From Pseudomonadota bacterium (GTDB lineage Bacteria; Pseudomonadota; Alphaproteobacteria; Reyranellales; Reyranellaceae): DNA of 34,885 nt. Below are positions 17,118 to 24,851 of this stretch, in pieces. The stretch lies in contig JAFEFH010000021.1 of NCBI GenBank assembly GCA_018240695.1, positions 1-34,885 on the forward strand, read 5' to 3'. The position numbers and the translations under genes were made by a program. Positions within the stretch are counted from its first letter, which is position 1. The number at the start of each line of letters is the position of its first letter. The notes under the pieces were generated by a model. The model saw nothing but the letters and a program-made list of their open reading frames with translations, was not told where the DNA came from and made no database searches.

Positions 17118-17405
17118 ATGAGCGTGACCACAGAGGCCAAGGGGCCCGACAACGACGAAAAGGGCATCGTCTGCGTCATCGATCTCGGTGAGCATTCGCG
17201 CCGCCGCGTCCGCCGCCTGCGTCGCGGCGAAGGCCGCCTGATGGAGAAGGTCGAGGATGCTGTCGCGGCCCTTCAGGGCAACGGCGTGCTCTCCGAGAAC
17301 GCCCAGACCGTCGTGATCGTCGTGCGTCAGGAGCCGAGCATCGGCGGCTTCTTCGATCGTGACGACGAAGATGACGACGACGATGATGACGATGACGACG
17401 ACTAG
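17118..17405 (+). CDS. Small protein with poly-aspartate C-terminal tail (95 aa)
   Basis: No function is known to me. Residues 16-45 (KGIVCVIDLGEHSRRR, then RLRRGEGRLMEKV) and a hydrophobic segment near residue 68 (TVVIVVRQ) form a compact basic domain. The protein ends with FFDR followed by 14 residues that are all Asp except one Glu. From memory the core resembles DUF6200-type proteins, which is unverified. The ATG at 17118 is preceded by GGGAGAG. The gene lies between the basic-protein gene and the ABC1 kinase on the same strand, with a hairpin after its stop. The acidic tail could bind metal ions or a basic partner; neither is shown by sequence. Confidence 0.8.
   Translation: MSVTTEAKGPDNDEKGIVCVIDLGEHSRRRVRRLRRGEGRLMEKVEDAVAALQGNGVLSENAQTVVIVVRQEPSIGGFFDRDDEDDDDDDDDDDD
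17361..17402 (+). repeat. GAY trinucleotide repeat encoding the poly-Asp tail
   Basis: Fourteen consecutive GAC, GAT or GAA codons immediately precede the TAG at 17403-17405. The GAC/GAT mixture suggests selection on the amino acids rather than pure microsatellite slippage. Confidence 0.85.
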
Positions 17406-17426
17406 ATAACGCGCATCTTCAGATAG

Positions 17427-17446
17427 CCGGCGCCCTTGGGCGCCGG
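17427..17446 (+). terminator. Hairpin between the poly-Asp protein gene and the kinase gene
   Basis: CCGGCGCCC (17427-17435) and GGGCGCCGG (17438-17446) form a perfect 9-bp stem with a 2-nt spacing (or 8 bp with a tetraloop). It is followed by TTCAGCATT rather than a U-tract, so it may be an attenuator or processing structure instead of a strong terminator. It lies 22 nt after the poly-Asp gene stop and 30 nt before the kinase start. Confidence 0.5.
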
Positions 17447-17475
17447 TTCAGCATTGGGGGGAGACCATCGTATAC

Positions 17476-19392
17476 GTGACCAAAACGGTGGGCCTCAGGG
17501 TGTACATCCCGGGGCGGTCGCGGTCCCGTCTGGCCGATGCCAATGTGCATTTCGGCACGGTCCCTCTCCACATCCGCGATCCCGAGCGGCAATGGCCACC
17601 CGACCTAAACGGGGAAGTGCCGACGCCGCTGGCGATCGGCGGCAAGGTGGAAGGCGCGCCGATCGAGCTGGATCCGCTGCCCCCTGCTGCGCAAAGCCGC
17701 ATGATGTGGACGGTCGGCCAGTTCGCCGGTTTCCTGGCGAAGGGTGTGTGGCGGTCGATCACGCGCCGAAAGTCCAGCGAAGAGGAGAAAGCCATTCTCC
17801 TGCGCGAGCTGTTCGAGCGCCTGAGCGGCATGTGGATCAAGCTCGGCCAGCTCCTGTCGTTGCGCACCGACATCTTGTCCGTCGAGATGTGCCGCGAGTT
17901 GTCCAAACTCCAGTTCGAGGTGAAGGGCTTTCCCAACGAAGTCTCTCGGCGCGTGCTGGAGGAAGAGCTCGGCAAGCCGATTGCCTCGGTATTCGCCCAT
18001 TTCGAGGAGCATCCCTTCGCGGCCGCGTCCGTCGCGCAGGTCCACCGTGCGACGCTGCTGAGGAACAACCGCGCCGTCGTCGTGAAGATCATGCGCCCCG
18101 ACGTGGCGCAGAGCTTCGAACGCGACCTGCGTCTGCTGCACCGGATCGTGGTCTTCTCGCGCGTACTCGGAATCTGGAAGCGCCTGCGTCTCACGGAGGC
18201 GGCGCGCGAGCTGCGCGAGGTGCTGACGGAGGAAACGAACTACGAGCGCGAGGCCGTCAATCTGCGCCGGATGCGCAAGAGTCTGCGCAAGCACGGCATC
18301 TACGTGCCGCGCGTGATCTCGGGCCTGTCGAGCAAGCGCGTGCTGGTCATCGAGGAAGTGCCGGGCGTGCTGATGTCGCATTACATCCGCGCCCGCCGCG
18401 AAGACCCTTCGGCGACGCACGCCTGGGAGATCAACAACGGCATCGACGTGAAGTCGCTGGCCCGCGATCTCGCCATCAGCGTCCTGCGCCAGATCCTGGA
18501 AGACAACCAGTTCCACGGCGACCTGCACCCGGGCAACCTCATCATGCTGGCCGACAACGGGCTGGCGCTGATCGACTTCGGCAGCGTCGGCCGACTCGAC
18601 CGGCGGCTCTGGATGCTCTACCGCGACAGCCTCGCGGCCATCGCGATGCAGGACTATGAGCGCGCGGCCGATATCATGCTGATGATGTCGCCGATGCCGT
18701 CGCTCGCCAACACGACCGCCCTGCGTCGCGACATGACCTTCGCGATGCGCCAGTGGGAAATGAACGGCCAGTTCTCGGGCGCGACCTACGCCGACCGCTC
18801 GATCGCGGCGATGTCGGAGCGCATCGCCAAGGTGATGGCCAAGCACAATGTGCCGCTCGCGTGGGGCATCATGCGAGTCGGCCGTACGCTCAGCACGCTC
18901 GATGCGTCTCTCCAGACGCTGTGGCCGAAGGCCGACTTCCTGAAACTCTGCCAGGCCTATTTCCGCGACCGCGCACGCCGGAACGCGACGCCGCGCGGCC
19001 GGATGGAGCAGCTGCGGTTGTTCATGATGGAGGCCTCTTCCGTGGCCGGGGACGCCCGCCTGCTGGTGGGCTCCGGTCTGCGCGAACAGGCGCTGCGCCT
19101 GCATGGCGTGATGGACCGCGTCACCCATATCCGCATGGTCATCGCAAGCTGGGCGATCCGCGGAGGATGGATCATGCTCATCGCGCTCGCTTTCTCGGCC
19201 TATATCGACGAAGGCCGGGACCGGATCGAGGTCGGCGAATCCTGGCCGCTGGCCAAGTTCCTGCATATCGAGGAACTCGCGGGCGCCGTTCCGGACCTGC
19301 ATCCGGGCCAGTGGGCCGCGCTGCTGATCCTGGCCATCTTCCTGATCCGGTTCTTCCGGGCGACAAGGCGGTCGATCGCCGGCAACGACTGA
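17476..19392 (+). CDS. ABC1/AarF/UbiB-family atypical kinase with C-terminal membrane helices (638 aa)
   Basis: The family signatures are all visible: KxGQ as IKLGQLLSLR (Lys122), the Ala-rich nucleotide loop AAASVAQVH (182-190), Lys204 in VVVKIMRP, HGDLHPGN (347-354) and DFG (367-369). Two hydrophobic segments near the C-terminus (about 563-583 and 612-628) predict membrane anchoring. UbiB-type proteins are ATP-dependent accessory factors for ubiquinone or other membrane lipids. The start is taken as GTG 17476; a purine-rich GGGGGGAGA lies about 13 nt upstream, so a nearby alternative start is possible. About 75 residues precede the conserved core. Its stop overlaps the PPTase start (TGATG). 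The substrate is unknown, and the setting makes a role linked to the polyketide or membrane lipids possible rather than ordinary ubiquinone synthesis. Confidence 0.9.
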   Translation: MTKTVGLRVYIPGRSRSRLADANVHFGTVPLHIRDPERQWPPDLNGEVPTPLAIGGKVEGAPIELDPLPPAAQSRMMWTVGQFAGFLAKGVWRSITRRKSSEEEKAILLRELFERLSGMWIKLGQLLSLRTDILSVEMCRELSKLQFEVKGFPNEVSRRVLEEELGKPIASVFAHFEEHPFAAASVAQVHRATLLRNNRAVVVKIMRPDVAQSFERDLRLLHRIVVFSRVLGIWKRLRLTEAARELREVLTEETNYEREAVNLRRMRKSLRKHGIYVPRVISGLSSKRVLVIEEVPGVLMSHYIRARREDPSATHAWEINNGIDVKSLARDLAISVLRQILEDNQFHGDLHPGNLIMLADNGLALIDFGSVGRLDRRLWMLYRDSLAAIAMQDYERAADIMLMMSPMPSLANTTALRRDMTFAMRQWEMNGQFSGATYADRSIAAMSERIAKVMAKHNVPLAWGIMRVGRTLSTLDASLQTLWPKADFLKLCQAYFRDRARRNATPRGRMEQLRLFMMEASSVAGDARLLVGSGLREQALRLHGVMDRVTHIRMVIASWAIRGGWIMLIALAFSAYIDEGRDRIEVGESWPLAKFLHIEELAGAVPDLHPGQWAALLILAIFLIRFFRATRRSIAGND

Positions 19393-20102
19393 TGCCGGAC
19401 CTTCGGCTGGAGGTCTGGACGATGCGCGTCGGCGCCCCGACCGAGCAAGAGGTTGGGCGTTGGGCCGGCCTTCTCGATACGGACGAGACGGCGAGGGCGC
19501 AGCGGTTTGTCTTTCCGCGCCACCGCAACCAGTACGTTGCGGCCCATGCGCTGACGCGCAAGGCGCTGGGGCACGCGATGGGCGTCGATCCCGCGGCCTG
19601 GCGCTGGGCGGCGGGCGAGCACGGCAAGCCTTCCGCGCTTCTTAGCGGCGCACCGGCGGCGGTATCGTTCAATCTCTCGCATGCCGAGGGCGTGGTGGGT
19701 GTCGCGGTCCTCGCTCACGCCGGCGCCGACGTCGGCTTCGACATCGAGCCGCTGGACCGCGTCGTCGATCTCGCGGTGGCCGATCGTTATTTCCGCGCCG
19801 AGGAGACGGCCTGGCTTGCCGGCCTGCCGGCCGGAGAAAGGCCCCGCGGCTTCATGCGGCTGTGGACACTCAAGGAAGCGTTCATCAAGGCGACGGGCGA
19901 GGGCCTGTCGCGCGATCTTTCGTCGTTCTGGTTCGAGACCGCGCCGGTCCGGCTGCACCTCGGCGACGGATCGCCGGAGAGCGCGTGGCACTTCGAGCAA
20001 CGTGTTCTCGCCGGCGGTTTCGTGGCGGCAGCGGGCGCGCGCACCCTGTCTGGCGGGACCGTCCCGCAGGTCTGGACGGAAATCGATCCGGCGGCGCTCT
20101 AG
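19392..20102 (+). CDS. Sfp-type 4'-phosphopantetheinyl transferase (236 aa)
   Basis: The enzyme transfers 4'-phosphopantetheine from CoA to the serine of carrier proteins. Conserved blocks: FNLSHAEG (93-100), GFDIEPLDR with the magnesium-binding acidic pair Asp117 and Glu119, FRAEE (134-138), and LWTLKEAFIKATGEGLS (157-173, with Glu162 and Lys166). The length suits the Sfp/Gsp group rather than the small AcpS group. The ATG shares its A with the kinase stop (TGATG), fixing the start and implying translational coupling. The stop overlaps that of the convergent MFS gene within CTAG. Four PKS ACP domains in this window need this modification, so the gene is the obvious activating enzyme for the cluster. 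That link is inference from location. Confidence 0.95.
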   Translation: MPDLRLEVWTMRVGAPTEQEVGRWAGLLDTDETARAQRFVFPRHRNQYVAAHALTRKALGHAMGVDPAAWRWAAGEHGKPSALLSGAPAAVSFNLSHAEGVVGVAVLAHAGADVGFDIEPLDRVVDLAVADRYFRAEETAWLAGLPAGERPRGFMRLWTLKEAFIKATGEGLSRDLSSFWFETAPVRLHLGDGSPESAWHFEQRVLAGGFVAAAGARTLSGGTVPQVWTEIDPAAL

Positions 20103-21475
20103 GTCGGGGCCCGACGGCGGAAGAATTCCTGGCGGACGGCGCCGCGCTCCGGCTCGATGCGGACGAACCAGACGATCATCGCGGCGCAGATCTTCACGAT
20201 CACCGGCAGCACGATATAGACCACGATCAGGGCCGTGGTGCCGTACTCCATCTTCCTCGGGTTGAAGCCCAGGAAGGCCGCGACGGGCAGGGAGCCTGCC
20301 GCGCCGATCGCGGTGGCGAGCTTGGTCGCCAGCGCCCACAGGCCGAAGTAGCTGCCGGTCTTGCCCTTGCTGTCGCCGCCCTCCTCGGCGTTGATCACGT
20401 CGGCCAGGATCGACGGCGGCAAACCGTAGTCGGCGCCGAGGCCGATGCCTGTGAGGATCGAGATCGCGACGAACAGCTTGAAGTCGCCCGGTCCGATGAA
20501 CATGGCGCAGGACATCGCGACCGCCGTCAGGATGATGCCGACGAACCACGCCGAGGTCTTGCTCATGCGCTTGGACAACATCAGCCACAACGGGACGCTG
20601 AGCGCGCCGGAGATGAAGTAGACCAGCAGGATGATGCCGGCCTGCTTTTCCTTCTCCAGCAACACGTGCTCGACGTAGAAGAGCATCACCGTCACCGCGA
20701 CGCCGAGCGCGCTGCCGTTGACGATGAACAGCAGCAGCAGGCGGCGGAACAGGCGGTTCTTCAGCGGCGCGAAGAACGTGATGAAGACGTTGCGCTCGCC
20801 ATGGACGACCGGTCCGTGCACGGACGGCCCCGACCAGATCAGCGTCGGCACGGCGAAGGCGATGATGATCGGGATGAAGACCAGGCCCAGGATGGCGTAG
20901 CCGCCGATCTGGCCGAAATAGCTCGTGAGCGTGATCGGCGTCACCACGGCGAAGGTCATGCCCAGCAGCCCGAAGACCTCGCGCGCGACAGTGACCCGTG
21001 TCCGCTCGTTGTAGTCGTTGGACAGCTCGGCGCCATGGCTGTGATAGCTGATCGAGACGCCGGAATAGCCGATATGGACCAGCAGCAGCGCCGCCATCAG
21101 CCAGGTGGCGATGTAGGCCTGATGGCCGAAGACGGCGGCCGGCGGCACGAACAGCATGTAGAAGCCCGCGCAAAGCACCGGCAGCATCATGGCGACGAAG
21201 ATGAGGCGTCCGCGCGGCCCGCGCCGCGTGAAGTGATCGCTGATCATGCCGATCAGCGGGTCCTGCACGGCGTCGATCACCCGGGCGAAGATGAAGATCA
21301 GGCCCATCACATAAAGCGAGAGCTGGACGGTCTCGCCGTAGAACTTGCTGACGTTGAGGACGACGGGAAGCGCCGTCATCGCCAAGGGAAGCTGGAGGGT
21401 CGCGTAGGCGACCAAGCTGGATGTTTTTATTTTGACGGGCGCGGCGACGCCGTTACCGGTCTGACCTGCAAGCAC
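20099..21475 (-). CDS. GPH-family (glycoside-pentoside-hexuronide) MFS transporter (458 aa)
   Basis: This multi-span inner-membrane transporter carries the GPH signature after the second helix: RVIDAVQDPLIGMISD, then RRGPRGR. About twelve hydrophobic segments are spread along the protein. GPH members classically carry sugars with Na+ or H+, but the superfamily branch also includes lysolipid carriers such as MFSD2A. It is the last gene of the photolyase/FAD-oxidase/DUF1365/methyltransferase operon, which suggests a lipid-related substrate rather than sugar; that is inference. The start is GTG 21475, with AGGAAGG 9 nt upstream and a 63-nt gap after the methyltransferase stop. Its stop overlaps the PPTase stop on the opposite strand. 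Confidence 0.9.
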   Translation of the reverse strand: MLAGQTGNGVAAPVKIKTSSLVAYATLQLPLAMTALPVVLNVSKFYGETVQLSLYVMGLIFIFARVIDAVQDPLIGMISDHFTRRGPRGRLIFVAMMLPVLCAGFYMLFVPPAAVFGHQAYIATWLMAALLLVHIGYSGVSISYHSHGAELSNDYNERTRVTVAREVFGLLGMTFAVVTPITLTSYFGQIGGYAILGLVFIPIIIAFAVPTLIWSGPSVHGPVVHGERNVFITFFAPLKNRLFRRLLLLFIVNGSALGVAVTVMLFYVEHVLLEKEKQAGIILLVYFISGALSVPLWLMLSKRMSKTSAWFVGIILTAVAMSCAMFIGPGDFKLFVAISILTGIGLGADYGLPPSILADVINAEEGGDSKGKTGSYFGLWALATKLATAIGAAGSLPVAAFLGFNPRKMEYGTTALIVVYIVLPVIVKICAAMIVWFVRIEPERGAVRQEFFRRRAPT

Positions 21476-21538
21476 TCTGTTGGCCTTCCTGTTACCGCGG
21501 CTTCGCCGACCGGCTTTTATCGTTGCCGACAGTTATAG

Positions 21539-22711
21539 CTAAATATTCTTGAAGTGCGCTTGCAAAACATCGGTCCGCCGGGTCGAGAAGCCTGCGGCAC
21601 AGTAAGCGAGATAATATCGCCACATTCGGCGAAATCGCTCGTCGAATCCCAGGGTGGCGACCTGGTCGGCCACGTTGTCGAAACGCCCCAGCCAGGTCTC
21701 GAGCGTATGGGCGTAATCCAGCCCGAAACTGTAGAGTTCGGCGATCTTCAGGCCGGTTTTGCGGCACTGTTCGGCGATGCGCTGGGGCGACAGCAGCATG
21801 CCGCCGGGGAAGATATAGGTCTGGATGAAGTCCGGCCGGCTGCGGTAGCCCTCGAACAACTCGTCGGCGATCACGATGGCTTGAACGATCGCCGATCCGC
21901 CGGGAGAGACGTGCCGCTTCAGCGTCTCGAAGTATTCCGGCCAATAGCGCTCGCCGACCGCCTCGATCATCTCGATCGACACGATGTGGTCGTACGATCC
22001 TTCGATGTCGCGATAGTCCTTGAACTGAAGGTCGACCCGGTCGGCCAGTCCGGCTTTTTGCAGCCGCTCGCGGGCGAACGCGAGCTGCTCCTTCGAGATC
22101 GTGACCCCCGTGACCCGCATGCCGCGTCGCGCGGCGGCCTCGGCGAAGCCGCCCCAGCCGCAGCCGATCTCCAGGATGGTGTCGCCCTGCTTGGCGCCGA
22201 GCTGCGTGAGGATGCGGTCGTACTTGTCGGCCTGCGCGGCCTCGAGAGGCTTGCCCTTTTCACCGTCGAAGAGCGCGGAGGAGTAGGTCATCGTCGGGTC
22301 GAGCCACAGGCGATAGAAGCTGTTCCCGAGATCGTAGTGGGCATGGATGTTGCGGCGCGAGCCTGCGCGCGAATTGTCGTGCCGCCAGTGCAGCAGCCTG
22401 AGGACGATGTTGTGCAGGAAATTGGAGTGCGCGACGCTGCCGAGCGCCTTGTCGTTGACGGCCAGCAGGGCGATCAGCCGGGGAAGATCGGGCGACTCGC
22501 AATAGCCGTCCATGTAGGCCTCGGCGAAGCCGATGTCGCCGTCGAGCAGGATCTTGCGGAAGAAGCGCCAGTCGCGAACGTCGATCTCGGCCGCCGGCTC
22601 CGCGTCCGCCGCGCCGAAAGTCCGAGTCGTTCCATCCGGTAGCCGCAGCGTGAGCCGGCCGGTGGCAAGGCGCTCGAGAGCCTTCAGGACGAAACGCGAA
22701 GCGATGGTCAT
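21539..22711 (-). CDS. cfa: Cyclopropane-fatty-acyl-phospholipid synthase family methyltransferase (390 aa)
   Basis: This SAM-dependent methyltransferase acts on unsaturated acyl chains of membrane phospholipids. It has an N-terminal lipid-binding domain (about 1-110), the CFA motif HYDLGNSFYRLWLDPTMTYS (125-144), the SAM loop LEIGCGWGGF (180-189), GVTIS and a C-terminal helix pair. Its length fits the family. In clusters of this composition the homologue may make methylated or furan fatty acids instead of a cyclopropane ring, so the exact product is uncertain. The gene starts 4 nt after the DUF1365 stop and has no clear ribosome site of its own, which points to translational coupling. Confidence 0.93.
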   Translation of the reverse strand: MTIASRFVLKALERLATGRLTLRLPDGTTRTFGAADAEPAAEIDVRDWRFFRKILLDGDIGFAEAYMDGYCESPDLPRLIALLAVNDKALGSVAHSNFLHNIVLRLLHWRHDNSRAGSRRNIHAHYDLGNSFYRLWLDPTMTYSSALFDGEKGKPLEAAQADKYDRILTQLGAKQGDTILEIGCGWGGFAEAAARRGMRVTGVTISKEQLAFARERLQKAGLADRVDLQFKDYRDIEGSYDHIVSIEMIEAVGERYWPEYFETLKRHVSPGGSAIVQAIVIADELFEGYRSRPDFIQTYIFPGGMLLSPQRIAEQCRKTGLKIAELYSFGLDYAHTLETWLGRFDNVADQVATLGFDERFRRMWRYYLAYCAAGFSTRRTDVLQAHFKNI

Positions 22712-22715
22712 TCGT

Positions 22716-23486
22716 TCAGCGGGACACGAACTCCGGTGGCGGAGCGGGTTTACGGTAAAATCTTGCCCGCTTTCGCCATAGTTTCAAGGCCTGCCAGTGA
22801 ATTCGGGCGACCACGCCCAGGGTCATCATGGGGTTTCCCAGGAACCGTCGGAGCACCGCCCGGTCGGCCAGCGGCTCGCGGCGGCCGCCGACCGAGGTCG
22901 CCAGCATCAGCCCGTCGGCATCGTGATAGTTCACGTCGACATGGACGATTCCCGCGTCCAGCCGGAACCGGAAGCGGTAATTGCCCTCCACCGGCAGGAA
23001 CGGCGACACGTGGAAGACCTTGCGGCCCTCGAGCCATTCCTCGACCGCCAGGGGCTGGCGGTCGTCGCGATGGACCAGATAGCAGTGGGTTTCGCCGAAG
23101 GTGTTGTTGACCTCGCACAGCACGGCCCGCAGCGCGCCCGCGCGGTCGCGGCAGAACCAGAAGCTCACCGGATTGAAGACGTAGCCCAGCATGCGCGGCA
23201 GGGTCATCAGCACGATCTCGCCGTCGCAGACCGCGCCCATGTCTTGCGCATCGAGAATGCGGCGCAGCCACGCCCGCAGGTCGCCGCCGTCGCGCGCGCC
23301 GTGATCGGCCCGCCGGAACGACACCAGGCCAGGGCGGTCGAGCTTCAGCCACCGGCCGGCGGCTTTTTCCAGCGCATCGAGGCCGAGGCAAAGATAGGCG
23401 ACCCGATAGCGGAAGGCGTTGACGCGCGGCCGCGCGCGGCGGTGCACCACCACCGCGTCGACGATCGAATGCGGGTTTGCGGTCAA
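22716..23486 (-). CDS. DUF1365 family protein (256 aa)
   Basis: The sequence has the DUF1365 pattern: VVHRRARPRVNAFRYRVAYL near the N-terminus, LPRMLGYVFNPVSFWFC, EVNNTFGETHCYLV, and KVFHVSPFLPVEGNYRFRF. The biochemical function is not established; the family is nearly always encoded beside a CFA-type methyltransferase and an FAD-dependent oxidoreductase, as here, implying a step in acyl-chain modification. I place the start at TTG 23486-23484, which overlaps the FAD-oxidase stop as TTGA and puts the family N-terminus (TANPHSIVDAVV) immediately after it. The longer open frame upstream is a shadow of the neighbouring gene. A later GTG is the alternative. Confidence 0.88.
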   Translation of the reverse strand: MTANPHSIVDAVVVHRRARPRVNAFRYRVAYLCLGLDALEKAAGRWLKLDRPGLVSFRRADHGARDGGDLRAWLRRILDAQDMGAVCDGEIVLMTLPRMLGYVFNPVSFWFCRDRAGALRAVLCEVNNTFGETHCYLVHRDDRQPLAVEEWLEGRKVFHVSPFLPVEGNYRFRFRLDAGIVHVDVNYHDADGLMLATSVGGRREPLADRAVLRRFLGNPMMTLGVVARIHWQALKLWRKRARFYRKPAPPPEFVSR

Positions 23487-24841
23487 GGCGACTCGGTCGC
23501 CAGCCGCGCGGCGGCGGGCAGCGGCAGTCCGAGCGAGGGCCGATGGGCGACGACTCGGGGCGGATCGCCGATGCGGCGGTGTTCGGCCGGGCGGCGCCAG
23601 GGACGCACCGCTCCCAGCTGCTCCGCGACATCGAGGCCGGCCGACAGCGCGTCCTCGTGGAAGCCGTAGCCGCAGTAGCTGCCGCAGAAGAACGTGCGCC
23701 GCACGCCCTGGATCGCGTGCAGGTCGCGCTGGGCGCGGATGGCGCGGGAATCGTACATCGGGTGCTCGAAGGTCGCGTGCTGCAAGGCGCCCGCCGGCTC
23801 GCGGCCCGGATTGACCGAGACGAAGACGGCGTTGTCGGAGGCGAAGTTCTGCAAGCGGTTCATCCAGTAGGTCACGCTGACGCTGGCTCCGGAGGTGCGC
23901 TGGTCGGCGACGTAGTTCCAGCTCGACCACGCACCGCGTCGGCGGGGCATCAGCCCGGCGTCGCGGTGCAACCATACCTCGTTCGACGAATAGGCGAAGC
24001 TGCCGAGCAGGGCCTGCTCGCGCGGGTCGGCATCCTCGAGCAGCGCCAGCGCCTGGTCGGCGTGGCAGGCGAGGATCACCTGGTCGAAGCGGTCCCAGTG
24101 ACCCGATCCGTCGCGGACCTCGACGCCGCCGGCGTCGCGCCGGATCGCCGTGGCCGGGGTGGCTACACGGGCCCGGGCCCGCAGGGCGCCGCCGAGCCGT
24201 TCGACATAGGCGCGGCTGCCGCCGCTCACCGTCCGCCAGGGCAGCTGCGTGCCCGAGGTCAGCAGGCCGTGATTGTGGAAGAAGCGGGCGAAGGTCTGGG
24301 CCGGATAGTCGAGCATGCGGCCGAGCGGCGTCGACCAGATGCAGGACGCCATCGGCACCAGGTAGTTGTCGCGGAAGGCGTTGCTGAGGCGGGCGCGCGC
24401 GATGAAGTCGCCGATCGTGAAGTTGAGGTCCTCGGCGGCGCTGAGCAGCTGCGGCGCCAGTCGATTGAACTTCAGGATGTCCCGCGTCATGCGTAGGAAC
24501 GACGGCCGCACCATGTTGCGGCGCTGGACCAGATAGCCCGCGTAGGAGCTGGCATATTCGAAGCGGCCGCCGTCGAGGCTGACGGCGAACGACATGTCGG
24601 ACTTCTCGGTCGGCACGCCGAGATGATCGAACAGCGCCACCAGGTTGGGATAGTTGCGCTCGTTGTAGACGATGAAGCCCATGTCGACCGGCTGCGCGCC
24701 GTCCGGTCCCGCGACCTCGACGGTGCAGGCGTGGCCGCCGAGCCGCTGTTCGCGCTCGTACACGACGACGTCGTTGCTGCGGCTGAGCGACCAGGCCGCG
24801 CCCAGTCCCGCGACACCCGCGCCGATGACGGCAATTTTCAT
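23483..24841 (-). CDS. FAD-dependent amine-oxidase/desaturase-like oxidoreductase (452 aa)
   Basis: An N-terminal Rossmann fold binds FAD: MKIAVIGAGVAGLGAAW with GxGxxG at 7-12 and the Glu-containing strand VVVYERE, followed by RLGGHA. The family is annotated as NAD(P)-binding or amine-oxidase-like and includes proteins related to phytoene-desaturase folds. Position between photolyase and DUF1365/methyltransferase genes suggests that the substrate is an acyl chain, possibly for desaturation, which is inference. The ATG at 24841 has GAGGA 8 nt upstream and follows the photolyase stop by 10 nt. The stop overlaps the next start (TTGA). Confidence 0.9.
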   Translation of the reverse strand: MKIAVIGAGVAGLGAAWSLSRSNDVVVYEREQRLGGHACTVEVAGPDGAQPVDMGFIVYNERNYPNLVALFDHLGVPTEKSDMSFAVSLDGGRFEYASSYAGYLVQRRNMVRPSFLRMTRDILKFNRLAPQLLSAAEDLNFTIGDFIARARLSNAFRDNYLVPMASCIWSTPLGRMLDYPAQTFARFFHNHGLLTSGTQLPWRTVSGGSRAYVERLGGALRARARVATPATAIRRDAGGVEVRDGSGHWDRFDQVILACHADQALALLEDADPREQALLGSFAYSSNEVWLHRDAGLMPRRRGAWSSWNYVADQRTSGASVSVTYWMNRLQNFASDNAVFVSVNPGREPAGALQHATFEHPMYDSRAIRAQRDLHAIQGVRRTFFCGSYCGYGFHEDALSAGLDVAEQLGAVRPWRRPAEHRRIGDPPRVVAHRPSLGLPLPAAARLATESP

Positions 24842-24851
24842 GACGGAATCC

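Noticed and set aside
17605..19302. Long minus-strand open frame opposite the ABC1 kinase
   Set aside because: The plus-strand frame has all kinase motifs (HGDLHPGN, DFG); the antisense product has none.
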